Shown piece by piece: positions 41,586 through 49,863 of a DNA stretch of 64,000 nucleotides. Both the position numbers and the translations under genes were made by a program. Location: NCBI GenBank assembly GCA_009928435.1, contig JAABNQ010000004.1:1-64000 (forward strand), given 5' to 3'. Origin of the DNA: Bacillus sp. HF117_J1_D. GTDB lineage: Bacteria > Bacillota > Bacilli > Bacillales > Bacillaceae_C. Below the pieces are notes generated by a model, which ran no database searches, was not told where the DNA came from, and was given only the letters and a program-made list of their open reading frames with translations. How positions within the stretch are numbered: position 1 is the stretch's first letter; every line of letters begins with the position of its first letter.

Positions 41586-42575
41586 TTAAAGAGTTAAGTA
41601 CCAAGAGGCGATGGAGAAATAAATGAGTACCCCGACGATATCTGCGATAGATGTGATTAATGGTGCACTGGCAGTTGCAGGGTCAAGCCTCATTTTCCTG
41701 AAAATAAACGGTAATGACATACCGATGAGGCTGCCAACCATGACAATGAGAACCATTGTAAGGGAAACAACAATTGCAATATCCATTCCGCCTCTGTAGA
41801 ATCCGATAGTTGAAACGGCCAGTGCCATTGTCAATCCTAGAAACAAAGATACAGAGATTTCTTTGGTGAAAAGCTTTAACCAGTCTTTTACTTTGATATC
41901 GCCAACCGCCATCGCTCTAATCATGAGTGTGGATGCCTGTGAACCTGCGTTACCGCCGCTGTCAACAAGCAAAGGCAAGAAGAACACGAGAGCAATCGTT
42001 GACTCAATGATGTCTTCAAAATGGGCAATTCCAGCACCGGAAAAAATATTCATAAAGACAAGGACAACTAACCAAGCAATTCGTTTGCGATAAAGTGTAA
42101 AAATGCTCGCATCTTTCAAGCTTGCTTCCAGCGAAGAAACAGGTGCCATTTTATGAAAATCTTCTGTTGCTTCTTGCTGCATAACATCTAAAATATCCTC
42201 TACGTGGACCACACCAACAAGCCGCTGTTGGCTATTCACAACAGGAATGGTGACTAAGTCTGAATCCCTAAATACTTCTGCAGCTTTTTCTTGATCTAAG
42301 TCTGTTGAAAGTGAGGTAACTTTTGTCACCATAATATTCGTAATCGGCTGATTTCCAGAGGCGCTTAGCAATTCTCGGATAGATAAAGCACCTTTTAACT
42401 TATGATTATGATCAACGATGTAGAGATAATGGATATTCCTTTTATTCTTGACGTTTTCCCTAACATACGTAAGGGCTTCATCGACTGTATTTAGTTCCTG
42501 AACCGCGATAAATTCCGTTTTCATTAATTTTCCAGCAGTTTCTTTTTTAAAAACGCTGTTGTGATTCATCTTCAT
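41586..42575 (-). CDS. MgtE-like magnesium transporter lacking the N domain
   Basis: About 329 residues. It starts almost directly with the CBS pair (ETAGKLMKTEFIAVQELNTV; ITNIMVTKVTSLSTDLDQEK) and continues into the five-helix MgtE pore with VDSGGNAGSQASTLMIRAM and the last helix ADIVGVLIYFSIASWYLTL. The regulatory N domain (about 130 residues) is absent compared with the mgtE at 39439-40797, so gating may differ. The ATG at 42575 follows AAGGAGGTCC, which overlaps the stop of the upstream leader ORF. Confidence 0.88.
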   Translation of the reverse strand: MKMNHNSVFKKETAGKLMKTEFIAVQELNTVDEALTYVRENVKNKRNIHYLYIVDHNHKLKGALSIRELLSASGNQPITNIMVTKVTSLSTDLDQEKAAEVFRDSDLVTIPVVNSQQRLVGVVHVEDILDVMQQEATEDFHKMAPVSSLEASLKDASIFTLYRKRIAWLVVLVFMNIFSGAGIAHFEDIIESTIALVFFLPLLVDSGGNAGSQASTLMIRAMAVGDIKVKDWLKLFTKEISVSLFLGLTMALAVSTIGFYRGGMDIAIVVSLTMVLIVMVGSLIGMSLPFIFRKMRLDPATASAPLITSIADIVGVLIYFSIASWYLTL

Positions 42576-42588
42576 GTTGTGGACCTCC

Positions 42589-42696
42589 TTAATTTTGTCC
42601 ACTTATCCGATGAGGGAAAGTGGACTTCTTCCGTTGTTCTACCCTTGACAAAAAGCTCAGACTCTCCGGCCATTCAGAATCAGGGGAACTATCCAT
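42589..42696 (-). CDS. 35-codon leader ORF with an Asp/Glu/Pro-rich start
   Basis: Minus-strand ORF with a near-perfect ribosome-binding site (GGAGGTGAT, eight bases from GGAGG to ATG at 42696). The peptide begins MDSSPDSEWPESL and ends HRISGQN. Its TAA (42589-42591) overlaps the Shine-Dalgarno of the MgtE-like gene, so ribosomes finishing or failing on it would affect mgtE translation. It starts 25 bases after the M-box terminator. The acidic/proline start resembles MgtL leader peptides of enterobacterial mgtA, but no homology is claimed. Confidence 0.6.
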   Translation of the reverse strand: MDSSPDSEWPESLSFLSRVEQRKKSTFPHRISGQN

Positions 42697-42720
42697 TCCC
42701 ATCACCTCCTATAAACGTAA

Positions 42721-42750
42721 AAAACACCCTCAACGAAAGAGGGTGTTTTA
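42721..42750 (-). terminator. M-box terminator
   Basis: On the minus strand AACACCCTC / GAGGGTGTT with loop TTTCGTT and a T-run. The TCGTTGAG of its loop and 3' arm is complementary to the CTCAACGA at the aptamer's closing strand, giving an antiterminator. Confidence 0.88.
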
Positions 42751-42786
42751 CACAAAGCAAAAAATACATGCTAAAAAAACCCCAAT

Positions 42787-42937
42787 TCGTTGAGTTTTAG
42801 CACTATATGGCATAGGATGAAAATTCCATCCAGCTACATTAAAAACCACCTTAAGTCGATGGCTTCTGTTGACCCATTGGTGTCTTTGGACATTTCTGGG
42901 CAGCAGCGTATCTCCATATAGGAGCCTCACCTAACGA
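42787..42937 (-). ncRNA. M-box (ykoK) magnesium riboswitch
   Basis: Minus-strand RNA with the M-box landmarks in order: TCGTTAGGTGAGGCTCCTAT, ACGCTGCTGCCCAGAAATGT, ACCAATGGGTCAACAGAAGC, ATCGACTTAAGGTGG, then ATGTAGCTGGATGG and TGCTAAAACTCAACGA. P1 is TCGTT / AACGA. Mg2+ binding should stabilise the aptamer and let the terminator at 42721-42750 form, switching off the downstream Mg2+ genes. Confidence 0.95.
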
Positions 42938-43008
42938 GGAATGTTTTATTATTTTTGAACACAAACACCATAGTAACATGGATAATAAAATTGTCAACAC
43001 TATTTTTA

Positions 43009-43048
43009 CTTAATTTTGAACTTAATTTTGAAGACTTAATTTTGAAGG
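43009..43048 (+). repeat. triple ACTTAATTTTGAA repeat
   Basis: Three nearly contiguous copies of a 13-base AT-rich unit between the M-box promoter region and the DUF3870 operon. No function is evident. Confidence 0.5.
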
Positions 43049-43123
43049 AAAATTGAGAAAAATTGAAAGGCTATGTAAAATAAATTACACTGTTCATATG
43101 ATAGAAAATAAATGATTGCAAAA

Positions 43124-43137
43124 TGAAAACGTTTGTA
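43124..43137. promoter_or_regulatory. cre-like site (CcpA)
   Basis: TGAAAACGTTTGTA, close to the cre consensus TGNAARCGNWWWCA with the final CA degenerate. About 95 bases upstream of the DUF3870 start. Confidence 0.35.
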
Positions 43138-43229
43138 TTAATATGAAATTATCGTCGATAATGTGACGAACATTTGCACCTCATACGTGCAGGTGCCTCG
43201 CTCGTTATCCGGCTACAGGAGGACCTAAA

Positions 43230-43547
43230 GTGTTTCCAGATCATGCTGTTTATATCATTGGGGATAGCAAGACAGCGTCAAATAATCCCATTACACAAAA
43301 GTTTAATACTTTTTTCATCGGTCTTGTTATAGACAGGAACAGTCATGAAATATTGGAAGCCGAATGTTCTTCAACAATTGCGCTTACATCCAAATTTGTC
43401 CAGTCTATTTTCAAGGGAAAATCAATGAATGAGCCAGAAGCTGTCATACAAGAGATAGAAAAGAGATATTTCGGTTCTTCTCAAAAGGCCATCATTGTAG
43501 CCTTTAAAAATGCGCATATTAAATATACCCAAATGATAGATCGTTAG
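43230..43547 (+). CDS. DUF3870 protein
   Basis: A 105-residue protein with AVYIIGDSKTASNNPITQKF and FIGLVIDRNSHEILEAECSS, typical of DUF3870. Often found beside transporter and amino-acid metabolic genes in Firmicutes; biochemical function unknown. GTG start eight bases behind AGGAGG. The terminator at 43573-43617 follows it, but the next genes may be in the same unit through read-through. Confidence 0.8.
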   Translation: MFPDHAVYIIGDSKTASNNPITQKFNTFFIGLVIDRNSHEILEAECSSTIALTSKFVQSIFKGKSMNEPEAVIQEIEKRYFGSSQKAIIVAFKNAHIKYTQMIDR

Positions 43548-43572
43548 CTGCTTCATTTGTTATTCGCAATTG

Positions 43573-43617
43573 AAATCCAGCTGTTAGGGAGTTTATTTCC
43601 TAATGGCTGGATTTTTT
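43573..43617 (+). terminator. terminator behind the DUF3870 gene
   Basis: AAATCCAGC / GCTGGATTTTTT with an inner TTAGG / CCTAA stem. Confidence 0.8.
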
Positions 43618-43645
43618 GATTTTTAAAATATAGGAGGATTTGATT

Positions 43646-44806
43646 ATGATTCAAGATGGCGTTATATTTGTTTGTTTTTTACTGGCGTTTACCGCCGCCA
43701 TTGCGGTTGCAGAAAAAAAGATCGGAGGCAAGTTTTTTAAATATGTGCCTGGTATCGTACTCATTTATATTGGTGCCGCTCTAATGAAAACCTTCGGTCT
43801 TTTTTCGTCAAGTGAGTCAGTTGAAAATGCTTACTCTACTGTGCGTGGACTTTTGCTTCCAGCTATGCTGATGTTAATGCTGCTTCATTGTGATCTTAGA
43901 AAAATCATTAAGTTAGGGCCGAAAATGCTGCTGACTTTCTTTGCCGCATCAATCAGTATTGTAGGAGGATTCACGATTACCTACGCACTTCTTAACGGTT
44001 TTTATGCTGCCGATACGTGGAAAGCTTTTTCGGCACTGAGCGCAAGCTGGACAGGCGGATCAGCTAACATGGTGATTTTGCAGGGGATCTTGGATGTACC
44101 GGAAAACATTTTCGGCTATGCGTTGATCATGGACACGGTTAATTACTCAGTATGGGTTATGTTTTTATTTTGGCTTGTACCCCTTGCTTCGAAATTTAAT
44201 AAATGGACAAAAGCGGATACCACTTATATCGATGAAGTGACTGCACAGTTAGAGGCGGAGGAGGAAAAGCAGGAACCGATCGGTTTTGTAGAATTAATTG
44301 GTTTCCTTGGACTCAGTTTGATGGTTTCCGTATTGGCCACAAAGATTGGCGAAAGATTGCCTGAACTTGGTGCTGCCGTCAATGCCACGACTTGGACAAT
44401 CATTATAGCCTCCGTTGTCGGTCTTGTTTTGGCCGTCACCAAAATTGGGAAATTGCCGGGTTCCATGGAGATATCAAAGGTCATGCTTTATATCATCATT
44501 GGGTTGATCGCATCACATGCTGACTTCTCTCAATTGTTCCAGGCACCTGTTTACATTTTATCTGGTTTTATGATTATGTTCTTCCATGGGTTGATCATGG
44601 TTGTCCTGGCGAAGATTTTCAAGCTCGATTTATTTACGATGGGAGTGGCTTCGCTGGCTAATATCGGCGGTGTGGCATCTGCGCCTATTTTGGCAGGATC
44701 ATTCAATAGACTGCTGATTCCTGTCGGGATTTTGATGGCCGTTCTTGGAAGCTTGCTCGGAACGTATTATGGAATTTTGACATCTTACATTTTATCAGCT
44801 ATATAA
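43646..44806 (+). CDS. DUF819-family membrane transporter
   Basis: About 386 residues, ten or more transmembrane helices in two similar halves. DUF819 features: PAMLMLMLLHCDLRKIIKLG, SALSASWTGGSANMVILQGI, and the second-half FTMGVASLANIGGVASAPIL with a matching Gly-Gly loop. Substrate not established for the family. The gene sits 16 bases before a dipeptide epimerase, so uptake of cell-wall peptides is a reasonable inference. ATG 43646 follows AGGAGG. Confidence 0.85.
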   Translation: MIQDGVIFVCFLLAFTAAIAVAEKKIGGKFFKYVPGIVLIYIGAALMKTFGLFSSSESVENAYSTVRGLLLPAMLMLMLLHCDLRKIIKLGPKMLLTFFAASISIVGGFTITYALLNGFYAADTWKAFSALSASWTGGSANMVILQGILDVPENIFGYALIMDTVNYSVWVMFLFWLVPLASKFNKWTKADTTYIDEVTAQLEAEEEKQEPIGFVELIGFLGLSLMVSVLATKIGERLPELGAAVNATTWTIIIASVVGLVLAVTKIGKLPGSMEISKVMLYIIIGLIASHADFSQLFQAPVYILSGFMIMFFHGLIMVVLAKIFKLDLFTMGVASLANIGGVASAPILAGSFNRLLIPVGILMAVLGSLLGTYYGILTSYILSAI

Positions 44807-44821
44807 GGGAAGGGTACAACA

Positions 44822-45913
44822 ATGAATATTCAATCAATAGAAGTTTCAGTAGAAAAATTGCCGTTAATCAAGCCATTCAAAACTGCCCTAAGGACAGCAG
44901 ATGAAATAGAAAATGTTATAGTTATGCTTCGATTAGAGAATGGGATAAGAGGAATGGGCGCCGCAGCTCCGACTGTGGCGATCACCGGTGATTCAACGGA
45001 AGGAATTAAGGGGATTATCCAATCAGTCATTACTCCTCAGTTGCTCGGGAAGCCCATTACCCAACTCAACCAGCTTTCTAGAATTGTGCAACAAAGTTGT
45101 GTCGGGAACACAAGTGCGAAGGCCGCTGTTGAAATAGCAATCTATGACACGCTTTGCAAGTATTGGAACATACCTTTATATCAATTCCTAGGCGGTAAAA
45201 CGAATCAGTTGCTAAATGATATGACTATCAGTATTGGTGAAGAGGAAAAAATGGTCACCGAGGCCAAACAGATTGTAAATAATGGATTTTCAATCATTAA
45301 AATTAAAGCCGGAAAAGACTGGAAGAAAGATATTGAAAGAATTTCGGCCATTCGCGAGGCAGTCGGGAATCACGTGACGCTTCGTGTAGATGCAAATCAA
45401 GGATGGAGCGTCAAGCAGTCTGTTGAAGTGATAAGGGAGTGGGAAAAAGACAGGTTAAATATAGAACTTGTGGAGCAGCCTGTAAGAGCTCATAATATCA
45501 CTGGATTAAAAGAGATTAAAAGAAATGTCCAAACGCCGATAATGGCTGATGAAAGTCTATTTTCTCCCAGAGACGCTATGAAATTGTTATCAGAACAGGC
45601 TGTGGACTACTTAAACATCAAGCTGATGAAAACTGGAGGTATTCGCCGAGCTCTTCAAATCGCCGACATGGCAGAAGTGGCGGAAATAGAATGCATGATT
45701 GGCAGCATGATGGAATCGAGTGTCAGTGTCGCGGCGGCGGTACACCTGGCCATTGCGCATCCAAATATAACAAAGATTGATTTGGATGCCCCTTTGTGGA
45801 TTAAAGAAGAGCCATTTGAAGGCATAATATATGAAGAAAATACAATACAGATTTCAAGAGATTCAGGTTTGGGTGTTAGAAGGAAAGACACATTTTCTTC
45901 TAAAAAAAGATAA
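44822..45913 (+). CDS. dipeptide epimerase (L-Ala-D/L-Glu epimerase type)
   Basis: A 363-residue enolase-superfamily enzyme. Catalytic KxK in SIIKIKAGKDWKKD, metal ligands RVDANQGW, VEQPV and MADESL, second lysine in DYLNIKLMKTGGIRRA, and the dipeptide-recognition DxD in TKIDLDAPLW, which separates these enzymes from muconate cycloisomerases. It would convert L-Ala-D-Glu from peptidoglycan to the L,L form. Related to YkfB of B. subtilis. ATG follows AAGGGAAGGG. Confidence 0.9.
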   Translation: MNIQSIEVSVEKLPLIKPFKTALRTADEIENVIVMLRLENGIRGMGAAAPTVAITGDSTEGIKGIIQSVITPQLLGKPITQLNQLSRIVQQSCVGNTSAKAAVEIAIYDTLCKYWNIPLYQFLGGKTNQLLNDMTISIGEEEKMVTEAKQIVNNGFSIIKIKAGKDWKKDIERISAIREAVGNHVTLRVDANQGWSVKQSVEVIREWEKDRLNIELVEQPVRAHNITGLKEIKRNVQTPIMADESLFSPRDAMKLLSEQAVDYLNIKLMKTGGIRRALQIADMAEVAEIECMIGSMMESSVSVAAAVHLAIAHPNITKIDLDAPLWIKEEPFEGIIYEENTIQISRDSGLGVRRKDTFSSKKR

Positions 45914-46187
45914 AATAAAAAGATAATTATCTGGATTTAAGAAATGGGCGGATCCTCATTTTGTCATCAGGGTGAAGCTAAAGAATAACATTGCATATCG
46001 CATTGATTTTAATCATGCGCAAAAATGCATTTCTATGTTGTAACTGATTTGTAATAGAAAGCAGAACAAAAAAACACTTCGTACCAGTGAAACTGACAAA
46101 ATACTAGAATTTTAAAAACTACTTGATCAAGGTGTTACTACAGAAGAAGAATTCATACTAAAGAAAAGAGAATTGTTAGGTCTATAA
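45914..46187 (+). pseudogene. remnant of a SHOCT-domain protein
   Basis: No intact gene in this interval. From about 46083 one frame reads SETDKILEF, TAA, then KLLDQGVTTEEEFILKKREL and LGL before a final stop at 46185-46187. The last stretch is a typical SHOCT motif. An in-frame stop inside it and stops in the upstream part show decay. Confidence 0.65.
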
Positions 46188-46212
46188 GGCATCCTTCGGA
46201 ATGCTTTTTATG

Positions 46213-46234
46213 AGGCTGTCACAGAGGACAGCCT
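46213..46234 (-). terminator. hairpin behind znuA
   Basis: AGGCTGTC / GACAGCCT with a short loop. Weak T-run on the minus strand. Confidence 0.5.
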
Positions 46235-46240
46235 TATATT

Positions 46241-47347
46241 TTATTCATTTTCCAGTACTATTTTTAGTGTGTCTATATTCTTATTCATGAGGCTGAAATA
46301 ATCTTCTTTTTTGGATTTGTCATCCTCGGTTATATATTCCAAGTTGTGTAAAGTGATAGGTTTAGTCCCAGTTTCTTTTTGGACCGTATCTACGACTTTA
46401 GCCGACGGAACTTGATCATAAATAATGTAGTGAAGATGATGCTCCTTCGCTGTCTCAATAATGGTTTGCAAATGTTTTTGTGAAGGCTCATTTTCTGGAC
46501 TTAACCCTGTTATACTGATTTGGTGAATGCCATAGCGGTGCTCCCAATATCCATAGGAAGCATGTGAAACGAGCAAGTCTTTATGTTCGGCTGCTTGTAT
46601 TACTTCACTCAAATCAACATCGAGTTGTTCAAGCTTTTGCTTCAGGTCTTGGAAATTCTGTTCGAACTCATCCTTGGCAGAAGGCATTGCTTCTGATAAT
46701 GCCACTTTAATATTTTCGGCCATTTTAATTGCATGAATGGGATCCATCCAAACATGGGGGTCTTGATCATGGTGATGGTCATGATCATGATCACCGTCAG
46801 CGTGTTCATTTTCCTCATGGTCACCGTGATCATCGTCGCCATGTTCTTCCTCCTCATGGTCACCATGATCATCGTCGCCATGTTCTTCCTCCTCATGAGC
46901 ATCATGGTCATGGTTTCCATGCTCATCCTCACCGTGCTCTTCATGATCGTGGTCATGCCCGCTCAATAACTCAATTCCATTGGAGGCCTCCACCATTTTT
47001 ACCTTTTCATTGGCCAAAGTTTTCTCTGCTTTTTCAATAAACGTTTCAAACCCGGCTCCATTATAAATAAATAAGTCTGCATCCGCCATGTTCATCATCA
47101 TTTTTAAGGTTGGTTCAAAAGTATGAGCATCCGCTCCGGCAGGGTATATACTTTTGACATCAACATATTTTCCGCCAATTTTCTTGGTGAAGTCTTCTAT
47201 CGGAAAGATGGTCGTATAAATTTTAATGGTATCACTCGTATGTTCCTTCACATTCTTATTGGATGACGACGGTGCACCTTTATTACAGCCACTCATAAAT
47301 AGGGCAATGATTAATATGGCTGTAAAATAAATTGATTTTGTTCTCAT
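46241..47347 (-). CDS. znuA: zinc ABC transporter substrate-binding lipoprotein
   Basis: A 368-residue cluster A-I metal-binding protein. Lipoprotein signal with lipobox LFMSGC near residue 20. Metal ligands: His in AGADAHTFEP, QDPHVWMDPIHAI, LLVSHASYGYWEHRYG and the C-terminal Asp in HYIIYDQVPSA. Between residues about 130 and 205 there is an unusually long His/Asp/Glu-rich loop built from near-identical blocks (EEEEHGDDDHGDH twice). The Zur box at 47373-47395 lies just before the start. No znuB/znuC genes are in the window, so membrane and ATPase parts must lie elsewhere. Confidence 0.95.
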   Translation of the reverse strand: MRTKSIYFTAILIIALFMSGCNKGAPSSSNKNVKEHTSDTIKIYTTIFPIEDFTKKIGGKYVDVKSIYPAGADAHTFEPTLKMMMNMADADLFIYNGAGFETFIEKAEKTLANEKVKMVEASNGIELLSGHDHDHEEHGEDEHGNHDHDAHEEEEHGDDDHGDHEEEEHGDDDHGDHEENEHADGDHDHDHHHDQDPHVWMDPIHAIKMAENIKVALSEAMPSAKDEFEQNFQDLKQKLEQLDVDLSEVIQAAEHKDLLVSHASYGYWEHRYGIHQISITGLSPENEPSQKHLQTIIETAKEHHLHYIIYDQVPSAKVVDTVQKETGTKPITLHNLEYITEDDKSKKEDYFSLMNKNIDTLKIVLENE

Positions 47348-47372
47348 TAGTCAATTCCTTTCCGCAATTATG

Positions 47373-47395
47373 ATAATCGTAATCATTACGATTAT
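47373..47395. promoter_or_regulatory. Zur box upstream of znuA
   Basis: A 23-bp perfect palindrome centred on 47384 with core TCGTAATCATTACGA, matching the Bacillus Zur consensus. Confidence 0.93.
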
Positions 47396-47404
47396 ACAAA
47401 CATA

Positions 47405-48589
47405 TTATTGCACTTGAGAAAAAGAAGGGAAGGGGTCGTTCAATGATTCCCAGTTCTCATCCATTTCATCCGCGGTCAATAAGCATTCATCCAGTTGATT
47501 TTCGATTTCATCCTTTGCCATGTCAATCCCGATAAAAGCGATTTCTGTCATCCGATCACCATAGATGTCGTCCCATCCGTCCAATAATTGACTGTCTTCC
47601 TGTAGCATGATTTTGCGCTCATCTTCTGGAAGGGAGGCGATCCAATATCCCGCTAATTGTATTGTGATGGAAGTTCCTGCCTGTGACACAAGTCCTGCCA
47701 TATCGTTCCTTGTTGCAAGCCAAAAGAATCCTTTTGATCGAACGACCTCTGCTGGCCAATATTCAAGCCATTTATAAAAACGCTCAGGATGAAAAGGACG
47801 CCTTCTGCGATATACGAAGGAGGAGATCCCATATTCTTCAGTTTCAGGAACATGTTCTTCATTCAGTTCTTTTATCCATCCAGCGGATTGGCTTGCTTTT
47901 TCAAAATCAAACATTTGAGTATTTAAAAGTTCATTTAATGGAACTGAACCATAAGATGTTTGAATGATTTTTGCCTCAGGATTTAACGTTTGCAGAATAT
48001 GGGCCATTTGTTCCGTGTCAGCTTTATCAAGAAGATCTGTTTTATTTAACACAATAACATTGGCAAATTCAATTTGATCGATCAATAAATCTACAACGTC
48101 TCTGTCATCAGACTCGTCAGTTCCATGATTGCGGTCCAGTAAACTTTCTCCGGAAGAAAAATCAGACCAAAATTGATGGGCATTCACGACAGTGACCATC
48201 GTATCCAGACGGCATTTTCTTGTTAAATCTATATTCAGTTCTTCATCAATATACGTAAATGTTTGAGCGACTGGTATCGGCTCGCTTATACCAGTTGATT
48301 CAATCACGATATAATCAATGTTTCCAGAATCCACCAATTTCTCAACTTCTATCATTAAATCTTCCCTCAATGTGCAACAAATGCAGCCATTTTGGAGTTC
48401 CACGAGCTTTTCTTCTGTTCTCCTAAAGCCTCCAGAATGTATCAGATCCGCGTCGATATTCACCTCGCTCATATCGTTGACGATCACCGCGACACGGAGA
48501 CCATCCCTGTTATGTAAGATATGATTCAATAAAGTTGTTTTTCCCGCTCCTAAATAGCCGCTCAAAACGGTGACAGGTATTTTAGTCAT
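47405..48589 (-). CDS. COG0523 GTPase, YciC/ZagA-like zinc metallochaperone
   Basis: About 394 residues. G domain: Walker [19 protein letters not shown], CxCC metal site [21 protein letters not shown], and [11 protein letters not shown]-terminal CobW domain with [23 protein letters not shown]0523 GTPases deliver zinc to client enzymes during deficiency. The Zur box at 48608-48628 precedes it, as for B. subtilis yciC. The ATG at 48589 follows GAGGAGG. It reads toward znuA, whose own Zur box lies in between. Confidence 0.93.
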   Translation of the reverse strand: MTKIPVTVLSGYLGAGKTTLLNHILHNRDGLRVAVIVNDMSEVNIDADLIHSGGFRRTEEKLVELQNGCICCTLREDLMIEVEKLVDSGNIDYIVIESTGISEPIPVAQTFTYIDEELNIDLTRKCRLDTMVTVVNAHQFWSDFSSGESLLDRNHGTDESDDRDVVDLLIDQIEFANVIVLNKTDLLDKADTEQMAHILQTLNPEAKIIQTSYGSVPLNELLNTQMFDFEKASQSAGWIKELNEEHVPETEEYGISSFVYRRRRPFHPERFYKWLEYWPAEVVRSKGFFWLATRNDMAGLVSQAGTSITIQLAGYWIASLPEDERKIMLQEDSQLLDGWDDIYGDRMTEIAFIGIDMAKDEIENQLDECLLTADEMDENWESLNDPFPSFSQVQ

Positions 48590-48607
48590 CAAATTCCTCC
48601 TCTTTTT

Positions 48608-48628
48608 AAATCGTAACCATTACGATTT
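48608..48628. promoter_or_regulatory. Zur box in the divergent COG0523 region
   Basis: TCGTAACCATTACGA core flanked by AAA and TTT, a 21-bp near-perfect palindrome. It lies 19 bases before the leftward GTPase gene and overlaps a rightward TATAAT (48635-48640), so it could control both directions. Confidence 0.9.
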
Positions 48629-48769
48629 GTATGTTATAATAAAAAAAACAAGATAGCAAGGGAATAATTTGATTAATTTTTTTCTTTATTGCTTTTTATA
48701 ATCTTGACAGTGATTGTGGAGGGGGATTTGAATGTGAAAACAAAAAGCAGCTCATAAGGGTGTCTGTTT

Positions 48770-48835
48770 ATGAGTGGCGATCCAAATGTCTATGGAGACT
48801 TCAATATAGTATTCATAAATTATTTGCGCATTTGA
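48770..48835 (+). CDS. possible 21-residue small protein
   Basis: ATG seven bases behind AAGGGTG opens MSGDPNVYGDFNIVFINYL then RI and stop. It lies between the Zur box and the second GTPase gene. Unrecognised. A start-stop ATGTGA behind GGAGGGGG is seen 36 bases earlier. Confidence 0.28.
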   Translation: MSGDPNVYGDFNIVFINYLRI

Positions 48836-48865
48836 CAGCAGAAATAAGAAGAAGGAGAGGAAAAA

Positions 48866-49825
48866 ATGAGTTATCATCACCGGATTCCGGTATATGTATT
48901 AAGCGGGTTTCTCGGAAGCGGTAAAACGACTGTTTTATTACATATGCTTGAGCATTGTAAGGAACTGGGGCTTCAGCCAGGTATTATCTTAAATGAGCTA
49001 GGAGACAGCAATGTAGAAAGTCATTTGTTTAAAGGAAAAAGGGTGTTTGAGCTTCTCAATGGTTGTATTTGCTGCACTATTCAAGATGATTTAAAAGAAA
49101 CAATGAATGAGTTGGTTTTGTTAATGGAAAAGCAGCCACTGGATATTTTATTTATTGAAGGGACGGGTGTTGCCAATCCTTTAGAAATACAAGAAGTACT
49201 TTTGAGTAACCCCTATATTGATCAGTTTGAATTAATGTCTGTTATTACTGTTTTAGATGCCAACAATTATTTAGATTATCAAAGTGTTTTTTCAAGTTCA
49301 GCTGAAGTCCGAAATCTTTTAAGAGAACAAATGATCTGTGGAAGTCTTTTGATATTAAACAAGACGGATCTAATACCTGATGGACAGATTCAGAAAGTAA
49401 AACAAAAGATTAGGAAGATTATCGGAGATAAAAAAGAGCTAGTGGAAAGTCGATATGGGCAAGTGCCTCTAGATCAACTGTTTGAAAAACGAATTCAATC
49501 CTATTTGATGGGGAAAGAAAAATTGACAGCCAAGCACCATCATCATTCCACTGTTCAGGCCATCAAGCTAGAAGAGCTGCCTCCAATTAAACAAAAATCA
49601 TTTACTAAGTGGCTTAAACAGCTTCCTTCCAATGTTTTGCGGGGAAAAGGCTTTGTGAACGTAGAAGGATCTGATCGACTTTATAGTTTTCAGTATGCCT
49701 CCGGGAAAACTGTACTTGTTCCAGTACCCGACTTAATGGATCGAAAACCTGTGATGATTCTTATTGGGGTTGGTATAGATGTTGAACAAATTAACCATGA
49801 ATGGAAACAATTCATCTGTCACTAG
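48866..49825 (+). CDS. COG0523 GTPase (second copy)
   Basis: A 319-residue CobW/COG0523 protein: SGFLGSGKTTVLLHMLEHC, NGCICCTIQDDLKE with the CxCC site, IEGTGVANP, NKTDLIPDGQ, a short histidine stretch KHHHHST near residue 230 and the C-terminal CobW domain. Shorter than the divergent copy. ATG follows AAGGAGAGG. It is followed by ycgR- and ycgQ-like genes, suggesting a zinc or related metal handling operon. Confidence 0.9.
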   Translation: MSYHHRIPVYVLSGFLGSGKTTVLLHMLEHCKELGLQPGIILNELGDSNVESHLFKGKRVFELLNGCICCTIQDDLKETMNELVLLMEKQPLDILFIEGTGVANPLEIQEVLLSNPYIDQFELMSVITVLDANNYLDYQSVFSSSAEVRNLLREQMICGSLLILNKTDLIPDGQIQKVKQKIRKIIGDKKELVESRYGQVPLDQLFEKRIQSYLMGKEKLTAKHHHHSTVQAIKLEELPPIKQKSFTKWLKQLPSNVLRGKGFVNVEGSDRLYSFQYASGKTVLVPVPDLMDRKPVMILIGVGIDVEQINHEWKQFICH

Positions 49826-49863
49826 TATTTTCGGTATGAATCTAATTTGAATGGAGAACAAAT

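Noticed and set aside
46642-47040. Open frames with long Met/Val or His runs antisense to and overlapping znuA
   Set aside because: They are by-products of the repetitive His/Asp/Glu codons of znuA and have no ribosome-binding sites.
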